A program made the translations under genes and the position numbers. From Dictyocoela muelleri (taxonomy: Eukaryota; Microsporidia), in assembly GCA_016256075.1 (NCBI GenBank), contig SDVU01000547.1, positions 1 to 12,380 on the forward strand: DNA of 12,380 bases, given 5' to 3'. This document shows, piece after piece, positions 6,919 to 12,380 of this stretch (position 1 is the stretch's first letter; the number at the start of each line of letters is the position of its first letter). Under the pieces are notes generated by a model. That model had not been told where the DNA came from, did not search any database, and worked only from the letters and a program-made list of their open reading frames with translations.

Positions 6919-6926
6919 GTCTAAAG

Positions 6927-7228
6927 GTTTCACAAATAGTGAAAGCTATCATACAAATTTGTCAGAAAATTCATAGTTAAATCTTAAATATAAATAAAAG
7001 ATCCAAAGAGGATTTTGGTTATCTAGATGGCATTTTTTCTTTATACGAATTTTAATTTTTAAAAAATAAAGAAAAATGTCTTGAAAAAAAAATATTTCAC
7101 ACCTGTTTTAAAATATTAAATAGTTGATTTATTTAATTAGATACCCCTTATGCGATTACAGTAGATTTTCAAAGACTTTATTTTAAAATATTTATTTATG
7201 TAGTCCTACCTAAGACAACATAAAATAC
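6927..7228. other. AT-rich stretch without a gene
   Basis: I see no open frame, tandem repeat or element end in this interval. It lies between the right duplication of the hAT MITE and the minus-strand hAT transposase scrap. It may include eroded downstream transposase sequence, but no conserved block is visible. Confidence 0.4.
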
Positions 7229-7235
7229 CTAAATT

Positions 7236-7406
7236 TTAGACAAGCGCCAATGAATGCCGATTTTCCTTCAATAGCATTACAAAAAGCATTTCTTTTATAT
7301 TCTTATTGTCTGAAAATCGTACATATGCTAATAGGAGAGCTTGTGTGTCACTAACAGTAGATTCATCTAATTTTTGCTTAAGCCCTCCTCGAACGTAATA
7401 TTTTGA
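7236..7406 (-). pseudogene. hAT transposase fragment (LDEST motif)
   Basis: Reading on the minus strand, one open stretch of 56 codons contains KQKLDESTVSDTQALLLAYV and then RFSDNKNIKEMLFVMLLKEN before a stop at 7238-7236. The LDEST(D)VSDTAQLL...FVR....I.EE.LF pattern is a well-known part of the catalytic region in hAT transposases and their domesticated relatives of the ZBED5/GTF2IRD2 type, where the Asp of LDE(S)T is catalytic. The family's D of ESTD is missing here by one codon, and neither the N-terminal BED finger nor the C-terminal dimerisation domain is seen. Upstream the frame breaks at once. It is a relic of about 50 residues out of some 600. It is not enclosed by the MITE at 6320-6918, but it shows that autonomous hAT elements existed in this genome. 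Confidence 0.7.
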
Positions 7407-7595
7407 TTAGCTGAACTCAATATTATTAGACGTTGAATTAATGCAGTTCTTACTGAATTGTTGCTAAATAGAAACTGTGTCACCATGGCATCATTCTATT
7501 TTAAATAAATTACGTCCAAAAAGAAAAAATTGAAGGTTTATTGAATGTTTGGGCTATTTTAAGGGCATTGGTCGGAAAAAATATTCCCGTGAGAA

Positions 7596-7639
7596 TCTTT
7601 GTATGCACCCGCAAAAGTCTTTGTATACACCCGTGAGTT
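7596..7639 (+). repeat. 22-bp tandem duplication
   Basis: TCTTTGTATGCACCCGCAAAAG (7596-7617), written here in parts as TCTTTGTATG and CACCCGCAAAAG, is followed directly by a second copy beginning TCTTTGTATACACCCG (7618-7639). A fragment CCCGTGAGAA just to the left hints at a third, eroded copy. It adjoins the left direct repeat of the foldback element. Confidence 0.7.
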
Positions 7640-7641
7640 GT

Positions 7642-7707
7642 TTAAATATTTTACTCAAAAAAAATTCCAAAAATAACCTACACTAAAAAGCTCTTTTTTT
7701 GCTAATT
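7642..7707 (+). repeat. left direct repeat flanking the foldback element
   Basis: The block TTAAATATTTTACTCAAAA, then ACACTAAAAAGCTC and TTTTTTTGCTAATT, is repeated in the same orientation at 8442-8509 with about ten differences. Such a long direct repeat outside inverted arms is too long for a target duplication. Confidence 0.8.
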
Positions 7708-8429
7708 GGCTATCCGAAAAAAACGCCTGAAGCGTTTTTTCGGTCTGTTCTTCAGGCGAAAAATCCGTATAAATGCCAGAAGATATTTTTAAATGGAAAA
7801 TATAATTTTTAATATATGCATATTTAGGAACCTCAGTCAAGTTCTCATAAAATCGCCGCGAGCGCAGCGGGTAAATCGCCTCGATTTTTTTTTATAAAAA
7901 ATTATATCAATTTTTCAATTTCAAGAAGAATATATAATTCCAACGCTCTTTATACGCTATCTAAAAAGAATTATTTTATTACCAAAGCTGAAAATTTCTA
8001 AGTATAACAAATAAAAGATTTATAATTTTTAGTTTATACATATTTTATTAATTCATTTTTCATATAAGAAGTCACATAAAGTTTATAAAAAACTGATTTC
8101 TACAATATATATAAACAATATAAATTTTTTTTTATTATACTTTAATATCTATATATTTAGTAATTGATAAAAATTTTCTGGTATAGCGCCTAAAGAATCT
8201 TAATTAGAATTTTTATTTTAAAACAAATAAAAAAGGCTAATTTTTTACGAAAAAATTCTGTGGTGGTTCTCGCACTGCGCTAGCGGCGAATTTATGAGAA
8301 CTTGCCTGATGTGACTCAAAGTGCTGCTATAAAAAATATATTTTTAATTTGGAAAAATCCGTTGTTTTTACGAAATTTTTCGCCTGAAAAAAGTCCGTAA
8401 AAATGCCTCCGGCGTTTTTCGGACAGCCA
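7706..8429. mobile_element. foldback element with long inverted arms (about 724 bp)
   Basis: The arms start at TTGGCTATCCGAAAAA (7706) and, on the other strand, TTGGCTGTCCGAAAAA (from 8429). They remain matched through TTCAGGCGAAAAAT and the GC-rich CAAGTTCTCATAAAATCGCC (7838; opposite arm 8304 downward), and fade near 7950 and 8190. Each arm also holds a small hairpin near its tip, for example CCGAAAAAAACGCCTGAAGC against its own complement at 7714-7743. The 61-codon minus-strand frame ending at 7655 lies in the left arm. Its FSPE...FSDSQL string reappears outward-facing in the right arm as FSPEKS...FSDSQL, reflecting arm homology and not a proven gene. The family is unknown. Confidence 0.75.
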
Positions 8430-8441
8430 ACTGAGAGGTGT

Positions 8442-8509
8442 CTAAATATTTTACTCAAAAAAAAATTAAAAATCACATACGCTAAAAAGCTTTTATTTTT
8501 TTGCTAATT
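8442..8509 (+). repeat. right direct repeat flanking the foldback element
   Basis: This is the partner of 7642-7707, with shared TAAATATTTTACTCAAAA, CTAAAAAGCT and TTTTTTTGCTAATT in the same order. It ends where the left copy enters the inverted arm, which means the left direct repeat and left arm overlap by two bases at AATTGG. Confidence 0.8.
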
Positions 8510-9069
8510 CGTTACAAGGGTAATAAATGTGCAAATATAATCTATAAAAATAAAGCAAAGTCTATATATAATCTAATAGTTTTGGGCATAAAATAGGGTT
8601 TTTATTTGTTTGGTATAATTTGTACCCATCTGCGTTTTTACTATAATCAAGAGTCAATTTTTAATAAAAAGATTGCCGACTCTTGGTATTTGGGTTTCCA
8701 TTCTTAGCTAGCAATCAAGAAATTTTAAAAGACCTTTTAAAATATTTCATTTACTTCTGTGACATGTCAATATATATATCAATATTGAAATTGGTTCTCG
8801 AAAATTGAAACCAATCCTAGTCTTTTTTCAATGTTGTAGTCATCTTTATCAGCATGTGATGTAAATTTTTTTTAAACCCCTACATTCATAATAATGTTCG
8901 ATAAGGGTCTTCACATGAAATAAAAATGGGGTTGTTATTTTATGTGGTGAAGTAGTGAAAACATATGCACAGTAGCTCTATAAATTTTCGAAATTTTTTC
9001 TTATCTATAATTTTGTACTCTCTTTTTAAAATTTTTTTAGTTTAAAAAAAACTATTTCCTGAAATATTT
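8510..9069. other. AT-rich intergenic stretch
   Basis: No gene or element is recognised. Local dyads exist: AAGAGTC/GACTCTT around 8650-8685, overlapping GATTGC/GCAATC at 8671 and 8713, and ATTGGTT/AACCAAT near 8791-8815. They are short and not linked to any frame. Similarity to the tRNA-headed repeat begins at the right edge. Confidence 0.4.
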
Positions 9070-9400
9070 TAAACATCCCCGGGGTATCCAGCTACTCCTG
9101 TAGAAACACTGCTTTAGAAATTTGCTTCATAGTGCCAAATTATACGTAACTATTAAGCTATATAGTTGCTAGATTCATAAGTGATTTTTTTTCATCAATG
9201 GCTCGTCAGGATGCAAATAAATTTATTTTAGGCATGTTTTTTTACATTTCACTACTTATTTTGCAGAGATATGTCGTGACATTCATCACGGATCGAATAA
9301 AGTAATTTTATTGCTATAAAAGATTGAGTATATCTTAAAGACTAGAGCATAACAACATAAAATATTATTACCTGCGCGCAGCTCGAGAACTTTTCGCACT
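9070..9400 (-). repeat. tRNA-headed repeat, old diverged copy
   Basis: AACATC at 9072, TTCATAGTGCCAAATTATAC, TATTAAGCTA, then ATGGCTCGTCAGGATGCAAA at 9198 and CATTTCACTACTT match the order of blocks in the units at 425-2110 and 11866-12310. The AACATC to ATG(G/A)CTC distance is 126 bp here against 134 bp in both others. Beyond 9310 similarity weakens. A GCGCGCAGCTCGAGAAC stretch at 9374 may be what is left of the head region. This copy is the most diverged and probably the oldest. No neighbouring unit was found, so it seems solitary. Confidence 0.6.
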
Positions 9401-9435
9401 AAAGACCTATTTACATTTCAACTTAGAGCATTTGA

Positions 9436-10447
9436 GGTTTTAATTTGCAATTTGGGGTGTATGATTTTTTTTGCTTTTACCTCTATGATGCGCTCAAGAA
9501 AAAAAAATGAGAGCATTTAAATAAATAGTTATTTAATTATCAAATAGAAAATAAAATAAATTAATATTTTTAAATTATTAACTTTATTAAAGTGTCAAAT
9601 TTATTATTTTTTCATTTTATATTATCATAAAACGTAAAAGATATAAATCTATTCACTTATATGAAGAAATAATATTCCCTTCTTTATAGCTGAAAAGGAA
9701 CATTCAATAGTATCAATATTTGTTTTACTTATAGGATCAACTAATTCTTTAGAATGATTGACAACATTATGGGCAACGAAATACTGATATATGCCACGAT
9801 AACCTCTCCATTCATCAGAATATATAATTTATTTTTGGTCTACATATCTAGTCAATAAATATTTTTTTATAAGATTGTGACGATGATCAGATTTTTTAAT
9901 ATTATTAGTCTATAATCACTTCCTTCTACATCTCCTATTACCCGACACCCTCAACATTTTGACATCGATTATATTTTCTCTTACCGAATTATGATTCATC
10001 AACTTCAATAATAATATTATTACCTCCTAATTTTATGAATAAGTTATAATACTTATCAATAATATTTAATTTAGAAAGTTTTTTTTCATAATCGATAAAT
10101 ATTATATCTAGAAAAATAAGTCCACCTTATAATTTCACTAATAGAAGATCTTATCAACCATTTTTTCAATATGAACAATTTTTTAATATTTTTTCTTCAT
10201 TTTAGTGAAAATTGTGCCATTGTAGATAGAACATATTTTACCACAATGTTTCCATATACAAGATGCCAAATGATTTTTCTTATTGAACCATCTATATTTT
10301 TGACCTACAACAAATACAACCACGTCGGAATAAATGTCTAATAATTTCATCTTATATTTTCTTTTGAATTTTTATAAAAATTCTCAATCATGGCATCAAA
10401 GGGTAAAAGCAAAAAAACATACACCCACGAAATTGCAAAATAAAACC
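9436..10447 (-). mobile_element. Merlin-like DNA transposon 2, about 1012 bp, dead
   Basis: Inverted ends of about 65 bp run GGTTTTAATTTGCAATTT at 9436-9453 and, on the minus strand from 10447, GGTTTTATTTTGCAATTT. They continue through GGTGTATG, TTTTTTTGCTTTTACC and TTTGATGC/CTATGATGC. They enclose a minus-strand Merlin-type transposase relic (9680-10350). Candidate 8-bp flanks GCATTTGA and GTACATCA match at only four positions, so the exact ends are uncertain by a few bases. The terminal sequence and length are unlike the element at 536-1733, so this is a separate family. Confidence 0.82.
9680..10350 (-). pseudogene. Merlin/IS1595-like DDE transposase 2, broken
   Basis: On the minus strand an ATG at 10350 opens 55 codons to a stop at 10185-10183, containing YRWFNKKNHLASCIW and HCGKICSIYNGTIF. 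This is the C-terminal half of the zinc-ribbon and the following strand of the family. Farther along comes GGNNIIIEVDES, one stop, then FGKRKYNR, the hallmark first catalytic motif with Asp at 9998-10000. VIGDVEGSDYRL follows in a shifted frame. IIYSDEWRGYRGI has the second Asp (9814-9816). HNVVNHSKELVDPISKTN leads to IDTIECSFSAIKK with Glu at 9703-9705, 37 codons after the second Asp. Several stops and at least two frame changes are present, and the first half of the zinc ribbon was not identified with confidence. The catalytic residues are all still readable. Confidence 0.87.
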
Positions 10448-10883
10448 GTACATCAACCTTTCAACTTATTTATTTTTAGATTTTTTTTATATATGATTTT
10501 TATTATATTGATTTTTATAAATATTTTTTTATAAGTTTTTGATGCTTCTTAGATCGAACGCAGCAATAACTTATTAACCCATTTCGTTCTAATTTTTCGG
10601 CAAATAAACACAAATTTTATATTTACCAATTATTAAATTTATAATTTTTGAAAATAACATTTTTTAATAATAGTATTTTTTAAAAAAGTAATATAAATTT
10701 TGTCTATATAATCCTTTTGTATTATTGTTATTTATTATTGATCTTTATTATCAAAAAAATATGATATTTATAATAATTTAAAAATAATTATTTAAAAAAT
10801 TGTAAAATTAAAGTTAACAATAAAAATTTTATTTCTTCAAATTAAATTAATTATTTAAATCAATGTTATAAGAAACTAACATG
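10448..10883. other. very AT-rich stretch without a gene
   Basis: Apart from TTAGATCGAACGCAGCAATA at 10550-10569, the interval is nearly all A and T. The short plus-strand frame that ends near 10534 begins inside the transposon and reads its antisense strand. No element ends or tandem repeats are visible. Confidence 0.5.
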
Positions 10884-10891
10884 TTTTAGAC

Positions 10892-11446
10892 CAGGGGTAG
10901 GCAAGATTTTGGAGTTGCGGGCCATATTTAAAAAATAAAAGTATATGGTATGTCGCACATATAAAAATTCCAGGACTAGGTTTTTATTGGGGGAACAGAG
11001 AAACATTCATATATTTGAGCTTACAAAAAACTGAATAATATTTAAGCTTTCCTTTAATTACTACTATTGGAAAAATTATATTAAAAAAATATCATAAAAA
11101 CACATATTAGGACAAAGTACTAATATGATAATTTTGTGAGATTAGTTTAAATAAAAATATCCCTACCATAGTAGTAAGTTATGCGAAGTTTAATATTCTT
11201 TCAGGTTTTCATAAGCCCAAATATATGAATGTTTTATCGTCACTCTAATAAAAACCTGTATCCAACTTTTTTCATCTTCATATAAAAAAGATTTTGATAA
11301 TAAATCAAAATAAACTTAAAAATAGCTTATTTATAATATAAGTTAAATAATATACAAAATATATGTAATTTTCTATTTGCACGCGGGCCGCACAAAATAT
11401 CTGGCGGGCCACTTTTGGCCCGCGGGCAGCTGTTTACCCACTCATG
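10892..11446. mobile_element. hAT-type MITE 2, 555 bp
   Basis: TTTTAGAC (10884-10891 and 11447-11454) is a perfect 8-bp duplication. The chance-extended match is 12 bp. The element begins CAGGGGTAGGCAAG, and on the other strand CATGAGTGGGTAAAC, both resembling the widespread hAT end CAGTGGTGGGCAAAC. Subterminal GCGGGCC blocks (GTTGCGGGCC on the left, GCGGGCCGC, GGCGGGCC and GGCCCGCGGGC on the right) stand out as GC-rich islands and are typical of this hAT group. There is no coding capacity. The interior carries a separate long inverted repeat (10972-11043 against 11190-11263). Confidence 0.85.
10972..11263. repeat. internal inverted repeat inside hAT MITE 2
   Basis: GGACTAGGTTTTTATT and AAACATTCATATATTTGAGC in the left arm are matched on the opposite strand by GGATACAGGTTTTTATT and AAACATTCATATATTTGGGC from the right arm. 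Similarity runs on through CTGAATAATATT/CTGAAAGAATATT. The roughly 145-bp loop contains a further small dyad CATATTAG/CTAATATG (around 11102 to 11126). It could be a second palindromic element nested in the first. Confidence 0.75.
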
Positions 11447-11454
11447 TTTTAGAC

Positions 11455-11640
11455 GAATGGTAGTAAGAATATAGTCTAAGTTTTATGTTTAGGATTGGGC
11501 CTCGATCCGCCTAAAACTTAAAAAAATTTAAATATTTATAAAAATCAATATATAATAAAAATCATATATAAAAAAATCAAAAAATAAATAAGTTAAAATA
11601 TTAAAACGTCTCGCAGTGCGCTAGATCCTGCGCTGCACGT
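11455..11640. other. short spacer with a dyad and a GC-rich motif
   Basis: TAAGTTTTA/TAAAACTTA (11478-11520) encloses an inner GGATTG/CGATCC pair, forming a modest hairpin. At 11609-11624 TCTCGCAGTGCGCTAG matches TCTCGCACTGCGCTAG at 8268-8283 in the foldback element at 15 of 16 bases, so a fragment of that family may be present. No gene is seen. Confidence 0.45.
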
Positions 11641-11800
11641 GGATATATTACTATTATAGTTATTGTTCAACTAATACAGCCTCATTATTTAATAAAGTGA
11701 CACCATGAGATTCATCTATTATATGTGAATATTACATTTAAAATTGTTATTCATTGAGAACATAGCCACTGACTATTTTTTATAAATTATAAATACAGAC
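11641..11800 (-). repeat. tRNA-headed repeat, unit 1 of the right locus (partial)
   Basis: TATTACTATTATAGTTATTG, then CCTCATTATTTAATAAAGTG and ACCATGAGATTCATC, align with the TTACTATATTTTTATAGTTT to TTATTTATTAAAGTGTGACG region of the other units. The head is heavily mutated, but GAGAACATAGCCACTGACTA still aligns with the A-box side of the head at 321-339. The shared landmark recurs 535 bp downstream, close to the 528 bp seen at the left locus. Its left edge is truncated, again like the left locus. Confidence 0.6.
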
Positions 11801-11865
11801 AGCATATTCATAATTTTGATTTAAAAATAAAAAATATTAATTCAAAGTATATATATATTAAATGC

Positions 11866-12310
11866 TGATAACATCTATAGCTGAGAACCAGGTGAGTTGT
11901 CTCAAACCTCGGTCTTTATACCTTTGGTTCCTGGTGGTCCAATAATACTTCACTTTCTAAGCTACCCAGAAGCCCAGTTGTATATTCGATTTTCTTTTTA
12001 GCAATGACTCAGCAGGATACAGGTAATTAGCGGCTTTTCATGATTTTCTATTTTTCAATACTATTTGCCGAGATGCGTCGCCGCAATCATCCCCACACCT
12101 AGGAGAGTCCTTCTGTTTATTGTCGCATTAGGCCAAGTCTTAAACATCTATACAACACTGGAACAGCTGTAATTATTACTATATTTTTATAGTTTGGGCC
12201 GCTTAATTTCATCCCCTCATTATTTATTGTCGCGCGCCCTGCCCGCAACCGCGCCCTGCCCGCAACCGCGCCCAGCCCGCAACCAGGTTCAAGTCTCGAT
12301 TATACTCGTT
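11866..12310 (-). repeat. tRNA-headed repeat, unit 2 of the right locus (uninterrupted)
   Basis: This copy shows the unbroken order: AACATCTATAGCTGAGAACC, CCTTTGGTTCCTGGTGG, TTCTAAGCTACCCAGAAGCC, ATGACTCAGCAGGATACAGG, CACCTAGGAGAGTCC, TATAGTTTGGGCCGCTTAAT and TCATTATTTATT. It carries the empty counterpart of the Merlin-1 insertion site at about 11960-11985 (AAGCTACCCAGAAGCC). Past 12230 the expected acceptor-side sequence is replaced by a GC-rich triplet repeat. After it CAGGTTCAAGTCTCGAT aligns with the B-box region of the other heads. Confidence 0.78.
12233..12283 (+). repeat. GC-rich 17-bp tandem repeat (3 units)
   Basis: Three direct copies of CGCGCCCTGCCCGCAAC (12233-12249, 12250-12266, and 12267-12283 with one change) form the most GC-rich stretch of the window. 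They sit exactly where the tRNA-like head's acceptor end and TGACGTCAGC block are found in the other units. Confidence 0.93.
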
Positions 12311-12360
12311 TTAATTTTTTTTTTAATAATTTTCACTTTTTTAGTTTTTATTAAGGAAAT

Positions 12361-12380
12361 TCACTCACCGGGATTCGAAC
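12361..12380 (-). other. start of another tRNA-like head, cut by the window end
   Basis: TCACTCACCGGGATTCGAAC reads on the minus strand as GTTCGAATCCCGGTGAGTGA. This is the 3' part of a tRNA-like sequence with B-box core GTTCGAATCC, and its T-stem side CCCGG is consistent. The A-box side lies outside the window. It could be a true tRNA or a further copy of the repeat head. Confidence 0.5.

Noticed and set aside
7455-7495. Another tRNA-headed repeat fragment (TGTCACCATGGCATCATTC resembling the region at 11697)
   Set aside because: The match is about 20 bases with mismatches and no neighbouring blocks of the repeat are found on either side.
10334-10534. 66-codon plus-strand frame rich in Phe and Ile
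   Set aside because: It lies antisense to the start of the second Merlin transposase and across its inverted end; composition is that of AT-rich DNA.

Overview
This window looks like non-genic, repeat-dense nuclear DNA from a very AT-rich eukaryote. The signs are repeats carrying an RNA polymerase III (tRNA-type) A box and B box, hAT-type elements with 8-bp target duplications, Merlin/IS1595-like transposase fossils, long minisatellite arrays, and no intact protein-coding gene, operon, rRNA or convincing functional tRNA. An AT-rich invertebrate, or an AT-rich parasite such as a microsporidian with expanded intergenic DNA, would both fit. The sequence alone does not settle which.

Layout. 1-227 is simple AT-rich sequence. 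228-2110 holds one and a half units of a tRNA-headed interspersed/tandem repeat (tRNA head on the minus strand, unit about 530 bp). A 1198-bp Merlin-like DNA transposon (536-1733) sits inside it, bounded by an 8-bp target duplication. 2295-2707 is a small inverted-repeat element (MITE). 2916-4381 is a block of four different tandem arrays lying side by side: 33-bp palindromic units, 16-bp units, 23-bp units, and then about 1 kb of degenerate TTATTTTTAACCC-like units with almost no G on the plus strand. 4703-5611 is a striking palindrome of palindromes: three hairpin-forming units spaced 268-269 bp apart inside an outer inverted repeat. 6320-6918 is a hAT-type MITE with a perfect 8-bp duplication. 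About 7236-7406 (minus) is a scrap of a hAT transposase with the LDEST motif. 7642-8509 is a foldback element whose long inverted arms are bracketed by 66-68-bp direct repeats. 9070-9400 is an old copy of the tRNA-headed repeat. 9436-10447 is a second, unrelated Merlin-like transposon on the minus strand with 65-bp inverted ends. 10892-11446 is a second hAT-type MITE. 11641 to the window end is again about one and a half units of the tRNA-headed repeat, with a GC-rich 17-bp triplet repeat where the tRNA acceptor end should be.

How the parts relate. The two tRNA-headed loci have the same architecture, and the right-hand one acts as an empty-site reference for the left-hand one. Removing the transposon plus one target duplication (1206 bp) restores landmark spacings of 134 and 214 bp, identical to those in the right-hand copy. 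Both Merlin transposases are broken by stops and frameshifts, yet both keep a 37-codon spacing between the second D and the E of the DDE triad. The remaining elements are non-autonomous. I see no candidate for a functioning new protein system; the unusual content is structural (nested palindromes, strand-asymmetric satellite, foldback DNA).
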